64,000 nucleotides of DNA from an uncultured Pelagibacteraceae bacterium (GCA_902590915.1 CACIYQ010000001.1:62001-126000), one strand, 5' to 3'. Counted from the first letter of the stretch, positions 9,964 through 20,745 are shown. The notes: generated from the sequence alone by a model not told the origin. Translations and numbers: made by a program.

Positions 9964-10889
9964 AAACAGGGTTAATTACATCAGATACATATCAAAATCA
10001 CGATACCGGGGATGGACATCCTGAAAAAATTGATAGAGTTACTGCTGTAATAAATAATTTTAAAAAAATAAATAACAAAAAACTAATTTGGAAGAAACCG
10101 AATAAATTTGAGAATTCTTATTTAATTAAAACTCACACCTCAAATTATATAGATCAAGTAAATAAATCTTTTCCAAAAAAAGGATATAATTTTCTTGATG
10201 GCGACACCGTAGTTTCTCCTGGTAGTAAAGATGCTTCTAAGGATGCTGTAGGTTCAATTATTACTGCAATTGATGGGTTACAGAATAAAGAGTTTAAAAA
10301 TGCATTTTGTGCAGTAAGACCACCCGGACACCATGCGGAAAAAGGAAAAGCGATGGGTTTTTGTATCTTTAATAATGTTGCTGTTGGAGCAAATTACTTA
10401 ATCGAAAAATATAAATATAATAAAATAGCAATTATTGATTTTGATGTTCACCATGGAAACGGTACTCAAGACATTTTTTATGATAACGAAAAAGTTTTAT
10501 TTATTTCTACTCATCAATATCCTTACTATCCAGGTTCTGGCTCTGAAAAAGAAAAAGGTAATTTTAATAACGTATTAAATATCCCTCTTGAAGCTGGAAC
10601 ATCTGCAGAAAAGTATTTAAACGCTTACGAAAATGTTCTAAATAAAGTGAGAGAGTTTAAACCTGAATTCTTGTTGTTTTCTGCAGGTTTTGATGCACAC
10701 ATTGATGATCCTTTGGCCCAACTGCAGCTTAGTTCTGAGGATTTTTATAAAATTACTAAAAGAACATTGGAGATCTCAAAACCATTTTGTAATGGAAATG
10801 TTGTATCAATACTTGAGGGTGGATATGATCTTAAAGCTTTACAAGAAAGTACCAAGAGACATGTTGATGCTCTCATAGAATTTAATTGA
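9960..10889 (+). CDS. Histone deacetylase superfamily protein (GTG start)
   Basis: RPPGHHAEKGKAMGFCIFNNVAVGA, IIDFDVHHGNGTQDIFY, SAGFDAHIDDPLA, LEGGYD. Confidence 0.95.
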   Translation: MKTGLITSDTYQNHDTGDGHPEKIDRVTAVINNFKKINNKKLIWKKPNKFENSYLIKTHTSNYIDQVNKSFPKKGYNFLDGDTVVSPGSKDASKDAVGSIITAIDGLQNKEFKNAFCAVRPPGHHAEKGKAMGFCIFNNVAVGANYLIEKYKYNKIAIIDFDVHHGNGTQDIFYDNEKVLFISTHQYPYYPGSGSEKEKGNFNNVLNIPLEAGTSAEKYLNAYENVLNKVREFKPEFLLFSAGFDAHIDDPLAQLQLSSEDFYKITKRTLEISKPFCNGNVVSILEGGYDLKALQESTKRHVDALIEFN

Positions 10890-10921
10890 TAATTAAATAT
10901 AACTGTCTTAACACACTCTGA

Positions 10922-11401
10922 ATGAAACTGTACAGAATTAAAAAGTCAGCTATAGATAAAAAAGGAAGAGGACTTTACGCAACAAAAGATATTAAAGCTG
11001 GAACTAAAGTAATTGATTACATTGGTAAATTAATTACGAAAAAACAAACTGAGGAATCTGATAAATATGACAATGGTAAACCCATTTATTTATTTACTAT
11101 AAATAAAAGATACGATCTTGATGGAGATTTTCCATGGAATACTGCAGGTTTAATCAATCATTCGTGTGATAACAACTGTGACTATGATGGTAAAGGACTA
11201 AAAATTTGGGTTAAAGCAATAAGAGATATTAAAAAGGGTGAGGAATTTACTTGTGATTATGGATTTGGTTATGATGAAAATTACAAACAATTTCCATGTA
11301 AATGCAAATCTAAAAACTGTTGTGGCTATATAGTAAGAGCTGAGTCTAGATGGAGAATTAATAAAAAGTTTGCAATGAGCAACAAAAAAATTAATAAATA
11401 A
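10922..11401 (+). CDS. SET domain-containing protein with post-SET cysteines
   Basis: GRGLYATKDIKAGTKVIDYIG, GLINHSCDNNC, GEEFTCDYGFGY, FPCKCKSKNCCGYI. Confidence 0.93.
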   Translation: MKLYRIKKSAIDKKGRGLYATKDIKAGTKVIDYIGKLITKKQTEESDKYDNGKPIYLFTINKRYDLDGDFPWNTAGLINHSCDNNCDYDGKGLKIWVKAIRDIKKGEEFTCDYGFGYDENYKQFPCKCKSKNCCGYIVRAESRWRINKKFAMSNKKINK

Positions 11402-12131
11402 CTCTATATAAAAAAAGCCCTTCGGGTGGTGCTGGTGGAGCACACAGTACTCTTTTTTTAGATTTTAATACTTTGTCAAAAGTTTTTAGATCCCATTTCT
11501 TCTCACCCAAATATTTTAGACAACCTACCATCGATCTTACTTGCTGTTGTAAAAATGATTGTGACTTAAATTCTATTTCAATTTTATTTTTTAATGTTCT
11601 TATTTTGATTGATTTAATTGTTTTGATTGGACTTTTAGCATGACAACTTGATGATCTATAGGTTGAGTAGTCATTCGTTCCCAATAATTTTTTTGCTCCT
11701 TTTCTCATTAAATCAACATCTAGTATTTTCCTCACATGCCACCCTCTTCCATTTTCAATTACAGGAGCACTTATTTGATTAAAAATTATATATCTATAAA
11801 TTCTTTGTTTAGCAGAAAATCGTGAATGAAATTTTTCACTTCTTTTTTTAATTTGAGTAATTGCTATACCTTTATTATTAAGAAAATGATTAATTGATTT
11901 TAAAAATTTTGTTAAATCTAAAATTTTTTTTTGACAATCAAAGTGAGCTGACTGGGCATGAGCATGTACACCTGCATCTGTTCTGCCAGATCCATTTAGA
12001 ATTATTTTTTCTTTTAAAAGTTTTGATAAATGTTGTTGAATTAATCCTTGAATAGTAGAGCCTTTTTTTTGAATCTGCCAACCTCTAAAACTCGTTCCAA
12101 CATATTCAATAAGAACTTGATACCTCGCCAT
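11391..12131 (-). CDS. truA: tRNA pseudouridine38-40 synthase
   Basis: VEYVGTSFRGWQIQ and NGSGRTDAGVHAHAQSAHF motifs. Confidence 0.97.
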   Translation of the reverse strand: MARYQVLIEYVGTSFRGWQIQKKGSTIQGLIQQHLSKLLKEKIILNGSGRTDAGVHAHAQSAHFDCQKKILDLTKFLKSINHFLNNKGIAITQIKKRSEKFHSRFSAKQRIYRYIIFNQISAPVIENGRGWHVRKILDVDLMRKGAKKLLGTNDYSTYRSSSCHAKSPIKTIKSIKIRTLKNKIEIEFKSQSFLQQQVRSMVGCLKYLGEKKWDLKTFDKVLKSKKRVLCAPPAPPEGLFLYRVIY

Positions 12132-13055
12132 TTAAATCTGATGGCCTTTTCTAATTCTTGAACCAAGCATAAATTCACCAATATTTTGAGGCCTTTTTCC
12201 TTGTCTTTGTATCTCCGTGACTTTAATTGATTTCTTATCTCCACAAGCAATTTCTAAATAATCGTTAAGAACCTCCCCCGGTTTTCCAATCCCGTTGCTG
12301 ATTTCTCCTTTTAAAATTTTATATCTCTCACCACTTGATATAAAAAAAGCACCTGGGACCGGATATAAACCATTTATTTTGCCTATAATATTTTCAGCTT
12401 TTTTTGTCCAATCAATTAAACCTTCTGACTTTTTAATTTTTGGAGCATAAGTTGCTTTTGAATGATCTTGATCCTGAAAAATTGCTTTATCCTCAAAAAT
12501 TTCATCAATATTATCTAAAATTTTATCTGCAGCTAAAAAAGATAATTTTTCACTTATGTCAGTAGAATTTAAATTATTCTCTATATTTATTTTATAGTTA
12601 TTACAAACTGGACCTGAGTCTAATTTCTCTTGTATTTTCATAATACTTACACCAGTTTCTTTATCTAAATTCATTACAGCTCTTTGTATAGGTGCCGCTC
12701 CTCTCCATTTAGGTAGAATAGATGCATGTATGTTTATAAATCCTTTTTTTGTTAAACTTAAAAATTCTTTAGGTATAATTTGTCCATATGCTACAACAAT
12801 TGCCAGATCTGCATCTACTGATTTGAAAAATTCATATTCTTCTTTATTTTCTTTTAAAGTTGATGGTGCCCTGTAGTTTAAATTTAAAGTTTCAGAAATT
12901 CCTTGAATAGGAGATTTGTTAATTTTTTGTCCACGATGTGATTTTTGTGGGGGCTGAGTATAAACACATACTACAGGATATCCATTTTGATAAAGAGATT
13001 TCAAAATTGGTACAGCAAACATGGGGGTACCCATAAAAATTATTTTTTTAGCCAT
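12132..13055 (-). CDS. fmt: Methionyl-tRNA formyltransferase
   Basis: IIFMGTPMFAVPIL, NIHASILPKWRGAAPIQRAV. Confidence 0.98.
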   Translation of the reverse strand: MAKKIIFMGTPMFAVPILKSLYQNGYPVVCVYTQPPQKSHRGQKINKSPIQGISETLNLNYRAPSTLKENKEEYEFFKSVDADLAIVVAYGQIIPKEFLSLTKKGFINIHASILPKWRGAAPIQRAVMNLDKETGVSIMKIQEKLDSGPVCNNYKINIENNLNSTDISEKLSFLAADKILDNIDEIFEDKAIFQDQDHSKATYAPKIKKSEGLIDWTKKAENIIGKINGLYPVPGAFFISSGERYKILKGEISNGIGKPGEVLNDYLEIACGDKKSIKVTEIQRQGKRPQNIGEFMLGSRIRKGHQI

Positions 13056-13058
13056 TGA

Positions 13059-13577
13059 TTAAACTTCAGCTGTACTTGATTTTAATTTTGATAATTTTTT
13101 AATTATCATCGATCTTTTTAATTTTGAGAGATAATCGATAAATAATATACCTTCTAAGTGATCCATTTCATGTTGAATGCATGTAGCGAGTAAACCTTCA
13201 GCTTTTAGCAATTTTTTTTGTCCATTATAATCTAAATACTCTACTTCGCATTTACCTGGTCTATCTATTTCTGCAAATTGGTTTGGAACAGAAAGGCATC
13301 CTTCTTCATAAGTAGCTTTTAAAGTATCTTTATTTTTAATTACAGGATTTACAAAATATCTTGGCTCTTTTTTATTTTCTTCTTTGCAAATATCCATGAC
13401 TATAATCCTCTGTGGTATTCCAACTTGTATTGCAGCAAGACCAATACCGTTGGCAGCATACATAGTCTCCAACATATCTTTCATTAATTTCTGCTCTTCT
13501 TTTCCAACTTTGCTAACTGGTTTTGAAACTTGTCTGAGAAGTTTATTAGGTTCTGTAATTATAGTTCTTATGGCCAT
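13059..13577 (-). CDS. def: Peptide deformylase
   Basis: GIGLAAIQVG, EEGCLSVP, CIQHEMDHLEGILFIDYLS. Confidence 0.98.
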   Translation of the reverse strand: MAIRTIITEPNKLLRQVSKPVSKVGKEEQKLMKDMLETMYAANGIGLAAIQVGIPQRIIVMDICKEENKKEPRYFVNPVIKNKDTLKATYEEGCLSVPNQFAEIDRPGKCEVEYLDYNGQKKLLKAEGLLATCIQHEMDHLEGILFIDYLSKLKRSMIIKKLSKLKSSTAEV

Positions 13578-13602
13578 GTTTAGGTTTATTTTATTATAAA
13601 TT

Positions 13603-15366
13603 TTATACTTTTAAAGGTAGAACTTTTAACAAAAGTTTATTTCTAATTAAATCAATATTAAGTTGATTAAGTGTGTTGATAATAAAATAAACCGTATCTT
13701 CATCAAGATTTTCTATTTTTTCTGGACCAATAACCTCAATTACCCTAAGCAATGCTGCACCTATTTCATTATTTTCAATCATCAACTGAATATCTCGTGG
13801 CATTTCTGACTGGTTAATCTCATATAAACTATCATATTTTTTTGAAATTTGAATTCCATCAGATTTCAAAGCTTCTAAGAAAATAATATCTTTTTTAGAT
13901 AAAAAATATTTTTTGTCTTTTTTGATTTTTTTAAGAAATTTTTCAAGATCTTCTTCGATCTGAGATTTAGCGTAGTCCCCGTTAAAATAATTCACTAATT
14001 TAGATTGATGCAAAACTTTATTATTAAATTTTATTTTTTTATCGATTACTTGGTCAGTTTTAGAATAGTTGTTGTAAAATGTTGTGTAATTTGAAGGTAC
14101 ATCTTCTTCTGAAATTTGATTTAAAAAACGTTTTAATTCTTCATCAAAGGCATTGCCAATTTCGTCTTTATCGAATGCATCTTTTAACGTTTTCATCAAC
14201 TCTAACTTTAAATTTGGCGCATCTGTTAAAAGAGCTCGTTGGTATAATAGTGCTCTACCCTCAATTGGGGATAAAGATTTATAAATTTCTTGCACATTTA
14301 AAAACTGATTAATAGTAAATTGAAACTTTTTATAAAATTCAAATAAATCCTTTTCTAAATAATTTTTGTCATGAACAGCTTTTTCAATGATAGAAATTTT
14401 ATCAATATCAGTAATTTCTATATCTTTAATATTAAAAAGAAGATTTGATGTAGATAAATACTGCCAAATAAAATTTGGAGTATCTGAATTTGGTTCAAAA
14501 GAAAATTCAGGATTAGTTCTATGTGCTAAATGGAAATCTAAAATAGATTTTTCAGAAACCGATTTATCTGCTTCCTCTACATATCCAAACAAATAACTTA
14601 TTTTATTTTCATAATAATCGTCTTGAAAACCAAGTTCTTTTTTTAAATCTAAAATTAATTGAGCCTCTTCATTTTTGCCATAATTAATTAAACAGTATAA
14701 ATTAAATTTGGATAAATAGTCATTCTCAATTGGCTCCGTAATATTAGAAAAAATTTCACATGATTTTTTTATATTTGAATTAGATAGATAAGTGTCTACT
14801 AAAAACCTGGTTAGCTCAGAGTGTAAATTAATGGTTTGATTATTTATCAAATATTCTTCTATTAATTCTAAGTTAGAGTTTTTAATTAACCAATCAGATT
14901 TAAATTTTAAAAATTCTTGCTCTGTAATATTTTGCTTAGGATAGTAGGCATTAGTTAGCAAAGAAATATTCATTATTTCTGAGGCATCTTGTGAAAGGTT
15001 ATATTTATTAATGTTTTCAAAAAGACTTTTTAACTTTGAGCCATCAGAATTTGACCACATATCAATACTAAGACCATATTCCTCAGGATCGTATAATCCT
15101 AAAATTTCAACTTCATTTGACACGACATTTTGATCAAGTTTAATTGAATTAATTTTTTTATTTGATTGCATGCCGTAAACACTGCCTCTAGCATTGTTAA
15201 TTTGATCTTGATCAACAATATTAGTTTCAATAATAATTTCTGCTTCTTTTTTTTCTAAATTCCAGATATCGACTGGTTTATCTTCTGCGAACGTATTTAT
15301 AGCTAAGAATAAATAAATTATTAAAATTGAAAAATACTTCTTATTTAACAATCTTGAAATTTTCAT
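13603..15366 (-). CDS. Hypothetical secreted/periplasmic protein, 587 aa
   Basis: Signal-peptide-like N-terminus (NKKYFSILIIYLFLAINTFAEDK); no recognised domain, helical-looking. Confidence 0.8.
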   Translation of the reverse strand: MKISRLLNKKYFSILIIYLFLAINTFAEDKPVDIWNLEKKEAEIIIETNIVDQDQINNARGSVYGMQSNKKINSIKLDQNVVSNEVEILGLYDPEEYGLSIDMWSNSDGSKLKSLFENINKYNLSQDASEIMNISLLTNAYYPKQNITEQEFLKFKSDWLIKNSNLELIEEYLINNQTINLHSELTRFLVDTYLSNSNIKKSCEIFSNITEPIENDYLSKFNLYCLINYGKNEEAQLILDLKKELGFQDDYYENKISYLFGYVEEADKSVSEKSILDFHLAHRTNPEFSFEPNSDTPNFIWQYLSTSNLLFNIKDIEITDIDKISIIEKAVHDKNYLEKDLFEFYKKFQFTINQFLNVQEIYKSLSPIEGRALLYQRALLTDAPNLKLELMKTLKDAFDKDEIGNAFDEELKRFLNQISEEDVPSNYTTFYNNYSKTDQVIDKKIKFNNKVLHQSKLVNYFNGDYAKSQIEEDLEKFLKKIKKDKKYFLSKKDIIFLEALKSDGIQISKKYDSLYEINQSEMPRDIQLMIENNEIGAALLRVIEVIGPEKIENLDEDTVYFIINTLNQLNIDLIRNKLLLKVLPLKV

Positions 15367-15523
15367 TTGGAATAATTTTTTCTATATTTTTTTTGGGTAT
15401 AGGAAAATCTAATGAGTTTATAAAAAATACAATTCCTAGAACAACTACCATTCCAAGTGTAAATTTAATTACTATTCCTGCAATACTAGCCTTGCCTGAA
15501 CTTGTGTTTTTAGTAAATTGCAT
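15341..15523 (-). CDS. Small single-TM hypothetical protein (60 aa)
   Basis: TM segment GIVIKFTLGMVVVLGIVFFINSL; overlaps the start of the downstream 587-aa ORF, divergent from aroK. Confidence 0.6.
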   Translation of the reverse strand: MQFTKNTSSGKASIAGIVIKFTLGMVVVLGIVFFINSLDFPIPKKNIEKIIPNENFKIVK

Positions 15524-15580
15524 ATAAATTTTAATAATTTCAAATTAAGACATATTTGTGTTTTTTCAATAAAGAAACTT

Positions 15581-16093
15581 ATGAAATCAAATGAAAATCT
15601 AGTATTTTTAGGAATGATGGGATCCGGAAAGAGTTCAGTAGGCTTGCTGGTTGCAAAAAAACTAAAATTAAATTTTATAGATGTTGATAATGAGATCGAA
15701 AAGAAGTTAGGGATTACAATAAGCAAAATTTTTGAGGATAAAGGTGAAGGCTTTTTTAGAAAAGTTGAGGAAAAAGTGACACTAAAGAAATTAAAAATTC
15801 ATTCCTCTGTAATTTCTCTTGGTGGTGGAGCTTTCATGAATGAAAATATTAGAAAAGAAGTTTTAAGGAGTCATATATCGTTTTGGCTAAACTGGGATAA
15901 TAATATTTTATTGAGGAGGATAAAAAATAGTAAAAAAAGACCTCTTGCGATAAACTCATCAGATGATCAAATAATTGGCTTAATTCAAGAACGCTCTACC
16001 GTTTATGCAAAAGCTTTGTTCGAAATTAAATGTGATAACTTAACTAAAAATGAAGTAGTTAATAAAATAATTAAAATTTATGAATCAAATTAA
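15581..16093 (+). CDS. aroK: Shikimate kinase
   Basis: NLVFLGMMGSGKSSVGLLVAKKL P-loop, FIDVDNEIE. The ORF track starts at 15518; internal ATG at 15581 is the better start. Confidence 0.93.
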   Translation: MKSNENLVFLGMMGSGKSSVGLLVAKKLKLNFIDVDNEIEKKLGITISKIFEDKGEGFFRKVEEKVTLKKLKIHSSVISLGGGAFMNENIRKEVLRSHISFWLNWDNNILLRRIKNSKKRPLAINSSDDQIIGLIQERSTVYAKALFEIKCDNLTKNEVVNKIIKIYESN

Positions 16094-17186
16094 ATTAAAT
16101 ATAGAAACAAAAACGCAAAAATATCCTATCTATATTGGAAAAAAATTATCTGCGAATATTTCTAAAATTACGAAATCCAACTCAATTAATTTTAACAAAT
16201 GTCTTTTAGTTGTAGATAGTAATGTTCCTAAAAAATTTGTTTCAATTATTAAAAAATCTTTAAAAAATAAAGTGAGTTATATTCATTATTTTAAGGCCAA
16301 TGAATTAAATAAAAATTTGAATAGTATAAACAAGATTTTAGAAATTTTGTTAAATAAAAATTTTTCCAGGGATGACTGTTTGATATCTGTTGGAGGAGGA
16401 ATTACAGGAGATATAAGTGGTTTTGCTGCAAGTCTTTTTAAAAGGGGACTTAAGTTTATAAACATACCAACTACTCTTTTGTCCCAAGTTGACTCATCAA
16501 TTGGTGGTAAGACCGGGGTAAATACTAAGTATGGTAAAAATCTAGTTGGAAGTTTTTACCAACCCAATCTTGTTATTTCTGATACTGAATTTTTAAAAAC
16601 ATTACCTAATAGAGAGATAGTTTGTGGATATGGAGAAATTTTAAAACATTCAATTATTGGGAATAAAAAATTTTATAATTTTTTAAACAAACATAAAAAC
16701 AAAATTTTAAATCTTACTTCTCCTTTTCTTGAAAAGGCTATTTATGAAAGTTGTAAGATTAAAAAGGCTGTAGTTGAAAAAGATGAGAAAGAAAAGGGTT
16801 TAAGAAAAATTTTAAATTTTGGTCATTCGTTTGCCCATGCTTATGAAGCGACATTAGGATTTAGCAAAAAGTTAAATCATGGAGAAGCTGTAATACTAGG
16901 AATGAAAACTGCACTAAATTTTAGTCTTAAGACAAAATTTATGAATATAAGAGAGTATTATTCCATCATAGATCATATCGATAATTCTGATTTACCATCT
17001 TCAGTAAGCAAATTTTTTGGTCCAAAAGATGTAAACAAAATTTTAAGTTTTATGGCAAAAGATAAAAAAAATAAATCAAATAATATAAATTTGGTCTTAC
17101 TCAAAAAAATTGGAGCTCCAATGATTAATAAAGAGTATTCTAAAAAAAAAATAGGTTTATTTTTAAAAATTTTTTTACAAAATTAA
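16080..17186 (+). CDS. aroB: 3-dehydroquinate synthase
   Basis: GGGITGDISGFAASLFKRGLKFINIPTTLLSQVDSSIGGKTGVN; HSFAHAYE. Confidence 0.97.
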   Translation: MNQIKLNIETKTQKYPIYIGKKLSANISKITKSNSINFNKCLLVVDSNVPKKFVSIIKKSLKNKVSYIHYFKANELNKNLNSINKILEILLNKNFSRDDCLISVGGGITGDISGFAASLFKRGLKFINIPTTLLSQVDSSIGGKTGVNTKYGKNLVGSFYQPNLVISDTEFLKTLPNREIVCGYGEILKHSIIGNKKFYNFLNKHKNKILNLTSPFLEKAIYESCKIKKAVVEKDEKEKGLRKILNFGHSFAHAYEATLGFSKKLNHGEAVILGMKTALNFSLKTKFMNIREYYSIIDHIDNSDLPSSVSKFFGPKDVNKILSFMAKDKKNKSNNINLVLLKKIGAPMINKEYSKKKIGLFLKIFLQN

Positions 17187-17435
17187 GATTTGTATTGAGT
17201 GAATAGATTCTTTTATCTCCTTATCTAAAATTTTATAAATCTTCTTATTACTTTCAATCTTATTCATAGTCTTGAGTTCATTCGAAATTAAACTTATTTT
17301 CAAATGAAATTTACCTTCTTGATTACCAGCATGATTTTTATGAAGAAAAGATTTGTCCTCAATTTTAATATTTTCAATATTTATCTGATTTTGTAATTTT
17401 TTTTTTACAATTGCAATTAAGTTATTTATATCCAT
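17175..17435 (-). CDS. BolA family protein
   Basis: 86 aa; FHLKISLISNEL...NRKIY-like BolA fold; adjacent to J-domain/cobS. Confidence 0.8.
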   Translation of the reverse strand: MDINNLIAIVKKKLQNQINIENIKIEDKSFLHKNHAGNQEGKFHLKISLISNELKTMNKIESNKKIYKILDKEIKESIHSIQILIL

Positions 17436-17456
17436 AAATGTAATTTATTATATAGC

Positions 17457-17990
17457 ATGAAAAATATTTGTGACTGGAATAATTGTAATGAAATTGGTGA
17501 ATATAAAGCGCCAGTTGAAAAAGATAATAGTAAAAAATTTAGAATGCTTTGTCTTGAACATGTCAAGGAATTCAATAAGAATTGGAATTACTTTTCAGGT
17601 ATGAATGATGACCAAGTAATGGATTTTTTAAAATCTGACATGATATGGCATAAGCCTACTCAAAGTTTTAGCTCTTCAGATAATTTTTTTAAAGTTCTTT
17701 GGAATACAACTTTAAAAGGTGAATTAGACAAGAATAAAATAAATGGTGATCATGATCATATGCGTCAATTTAAATTTGATCATAAAGATATCAAAGCGTT
17801 TGGAATTCTTGGTATTTCCGTAGGCCTAAAGTGGAAGAAAATACAGGACAAATTCAAAGTGCTTGTGAAAAAATTCCACCCTGATATGAATTCTGGAAAT
17901 AAAAAATTCGAGGAAAAACTAAAATTAATAACTTTAGCTTATACTCAGCTTAAAAATACATATAGAGATAAAATTGACTCCAAATCTTGA
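17457..17990 (+). CDS. J-domain (DnaJ-like) protein
   Basis: C-terminal [49 protein letters not shown] with HPD. Confidence 0.9.
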   Translation: MKNICDWNNCNEIGEYKAPVEKDNSKKFRMLCLEHVKEFNKNWNYFSGMNDDQVMDFLKSDMIWHKPTQSFSSSDNFFKVLWNTTLKGELDKNKINGDHDHMRQFKFDHKDIKAFGILGISVGLKWKKIQDKFKVLVKKFHPDMNSGNKKFEEKLKLITLAYTQLKNTYRDKIDSKS

Positions 17991-18948
17991 CATAAAACCA
18001 GACATCAAAGTTTCTTTGAAACAAACGTTTGGAATAGACTCAGAGATGGAAGTTGAAGCTTTTTCAAAAAAAAATGATTACGTACCTGTAATTGATAAAA
18101 GTTATAAGTTTGATAGAGACACTACACTAGCAATCATTTCTGGATTTTCATTTAATAAGAGGGTTTTAGTTCAAGGATATCACGGCACAGGTAAATCTAC
18201 TCATATTGAACAGATAGCTGCTAGACTAAATTGGCCATGTATTCGTGTAAACCTAGATAGCCACGTTAGCCGAATAGATCTAATTGGAAAAGATGCAATT
18301 GTCTTAAAAGAAGGTAAACAAGTCACTCAATTTAATGAAGGTATCTTACCATGGTCTATTCAAAATCCAGTTGCTCTTGTGTTTGATGAATACGATGCAG
18401 GTAGGCCTGATGTTATGTTTGTGATTCAGAGAGTTTTAGAAGCTGAAGGTAATTTTACGCTACTAGATAAAAATAAAGTAATAAAGCAAAATAAGTTTTT
18501 TAGATTATTTGCAACATCAAATACTGTAGGCTTGGGAGATACTAGTGGTCTTTATCATGGTACTCAGCAAATAAACCAAGGTCAAATGGACAGATGGAAT
18601 ATAGTAACTACGCTTAATTATCTTAGTCTTGATAGGGAAATGGATATTGTGTTAGCAAAAAACAAAAACTTAGATAATTCAAAAGGAAAAGAAGTAGTTT
18701 CCAACATGATTAAAGTAGCCTCTTTAACACGTAAAGGATTTATTGCAGGTGATATTTCGACAGTAATGAGTCCAAGAACTGTAATGCACTGGGCCGAAAA
18801 TTCAGAGATCTTTAAAGATATTGGTTACGCCTTCAGAGTAACTTTTCTAAATAAATGTGACGATATAGAGAAAAATACTATTGCTGAGTATTATCAAAGA
18901 TGTTTTGGTGAAGAATTACCTGAGTCATTGATAAATATTCAAATTTAA
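17974..18948 (+). CDS. cobS: CobS-like AAA+ ATPase (annotatable as cobaltochelatase CobS subunit)
   Basis: [46 protein letters not shown]; paired with CobT. Confidence 0.9.
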   Translation: MTPNLDIKPDIKVSLKQTFGIDSEMEVEAFSKKNDYVPVIDKSYKFDRDTTLAIISGFSFNKRVLVQGYHGTGKSTHIEQIAARLNWPCIRVNLDSHVSRIDLIGKDAIVLKEGKQVTQFNEGILPWSIQNPVALVFDEYDAGRPDVMFVIQRVLEAEGNFTLLDKNKVIKQNKFFRLFATSNTVGLGDTSGLYHGTQQINQGQMDRWNIVTTLNYLSLDREMDIVLAKNKNLDNSKGKEVVSNMIKVASLTRKGFIAGDISTVMSPRTVMHWAENSEIFKDIGYAFRVTFLNKCDDIEKNTIAEYYQRCFGEELPESLINIQI

Positions 18949-20745
18949 ATGAGTAGCAGAGAAAGCACCTTAAAAGAAAAATTCAGAATTGTATTAACGT
19001 CTACAGCAAAAGTTATCTCTGATGACTTTAATTTAAATAAAAAAGTTTCTGAAAAAAATAAGTCAATGGATAAAAGTCCAATAGAAATTGATAATATAAA
19101 TAGTCCAAGTGATTTTATAAAATTAAGAGCAGAGACAGACTCATCCGCTTTAAAGAAAAAATTTTCTAATGATGCTATTTATCAAAAAAATTTACCAGGA
19201 AATAATTCTTCAAGATCACTTTACAATATCGCAGAAAAAATAAGGTATGAGGCTTTGGGTGGCCAAATGTTAAAAGGAATTGAAAAAAATTTTCATGAAA
19301 ATTATTCTCAGATAATTAACAAAAAGCGTAGAGATCAATTAAAAACTAGAGAAGATGTTAGTGTTACTGAAGCATTTGAACTCTACATGCTTAAAAATTT
19401 TCATAAAGTAAAACTCAATCCATTAACCTCAAAAATGCTTGATTTTTGGGAAAAAGATTTTGAAAAATCTATAGAGAAACACAAAGAGTTTTTAATGGAT
19501 AATCTTGAAGATCAAAATACTTATAGCTCTCGTTTTTCTCAAATTTTACAGGAGATGGATATTATTCAAAGTGAAGAAGACCAAACTAATGAAGAAAATC
19601 CGGATCAAGGGCAAGACAATCCATCAAATGATGACCAAAACAACGACAATGAAGATAGTAAAGATGAAAATAAAGATCAGGAAGCACAAGCTACTTTGGA
19701 TGCAGATTATAATATTGATGAGTTTAATTTAGATGAACAACTATCAGAATTAGAGTCAGAGGAACAAAGTACAGAACAAATTTTGAAAAGGAATATCGAT
19801 AGTCTTGATCTTGATTATAAAATTTTTACTACACAATTTGATGAAATTGTTAAAGCAGAAAACTTAGAAAATGCAGATGAGGCAACTAAATTAAGAAAGA
19901 ACTTGGACCAGCAACTAATAGGTTTTCAAGATGTTATTACGAAACTAGCCAATAAATTACAAAGACAGTTGCTAGCAAAACAAAACAGGGCGTGGGAATT
20001 TGATTTAGAGGAAGGATTGCTCGATAGTTCAAAACTACCAAGAATAATAATGGATCCTTACAATTCTTTATCATTTAAAAAAGAAAAAGATTTAGATTTT
20101 AAAGATACGGTTGTCACCTTGTTAATAGACAACTCAGGTTCAATGAGAGGAAGACCTATTACAATAGCTGCTATATGTGCAGATATTTTATCAAGAACTC
20201 TTGAAAGATGTTCTGTTAAAGTCGAAATTTTAGGCTTTACCACTAAAAACTGGAAAGGTGGTCAGTCAAGAGAACTATGGACTAAAAATTCAAAACCAAA
20301 AACTCCTGGAAGATTAAATGATTTAAGACATATAATTTACAAAGGTGCAGATACTCACTGGAGGCAGGCAAAAAATAACTTGGGGCTGATGCTTAAAGAG
20401 GGTCTGTTAAAAGAAAATATTGATGGAGAAGCAATAACTTGGGCATACAGTAGAATTAAAAAGAGAAAAGAAGAAAGAAAAATTTTAATGGTTATTTCAG
20501 ATGGAGCTCCAGTAGATGACTCAACTCTTTCTGTTAACTCAGGTGATTTCCTTGAAAAACACCTAAAAAAAATAGTTAAATATATTGAAAATAAATCTGA
20601 TATTGAAGTTTTAGCAATTGGAATAGGTCATGATGTATCTAGATATTATGATAAGGCAATTAAGATTACCGATGTTACTGAGTTAGGAGACGTAATGATT
20701 TCACAATTAAGTTCTCTTTTTGATAGCAAAAAAAAATATCACTAA
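18949..20745 (+). CDS. cobT: CobT-like VWA protein (annotatable as cobaltochelatase CobT subunit)
   Basis: Acidic linker then [38 protein letters not shown]-type VWA domain. Confidence 0.9.
   Translation: MSSRESTLKEKFRIVLTSTAKVISDDFNLNKKVSEKNKSMDKSPIEIDNINSPSDFIKLRAETDSSALKKKFSNDAIYQKNLPGNNSSRSLYNIAEKIRYEALGGQMLKGIEKNFHENYSQIINKKRRDQLKTREDVSVTEAFELYMLKNFHKVKLNPLTSKMLDFWEKDFEKSIEKHKEFLMDNLEDQNTYSSRFSQILQEMDIIQSEEDQTNEENPDQGQDNPSNDDQNNDNEDSKDENKDQEAQATLDADYNIDEFNLDEQLSELESEEQSTEQILKRNIDSLDLDYKIFTTQFDEIVKAENLENADEATKLRKNLDQQLIGFQDVITKLANKLQRQLLAKQNRAWEFDLEEGLLDSSKLPRIIMDPYNSLSFKKEKDLDFKDTVVTLLIDNSGSMRGRPITIAAICADILSRTLERCSVKVEILGFTTKNWKGGQSRELWTKNSKPKTPGRLNDLRHIIYKGADTHWRQAKNNLGLMLKEGLLKENIDGEAITWAYSRIKKRKEERKILMVISDGAPVDDSTLSVNSGDFLEKHLKKIVKYIENKSDIEVLAIGIGHDVSRYYDKAIKITDVTELGDVMISQLSSLFDSKKKYH

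Noticed and set aside
11401-11440. CCC-GAA-GGG hairpin followed by T-run as a truA terminator
   Set aside because: Stem is only 3 bp strong and lies within truA coding sequence; weak as an intrinsic terminator.
19505-19732. 75-aa ORF inside cobT in another frame
   Set aside because: Arises from the low-complexity acidic linker of CobT; no independent support.
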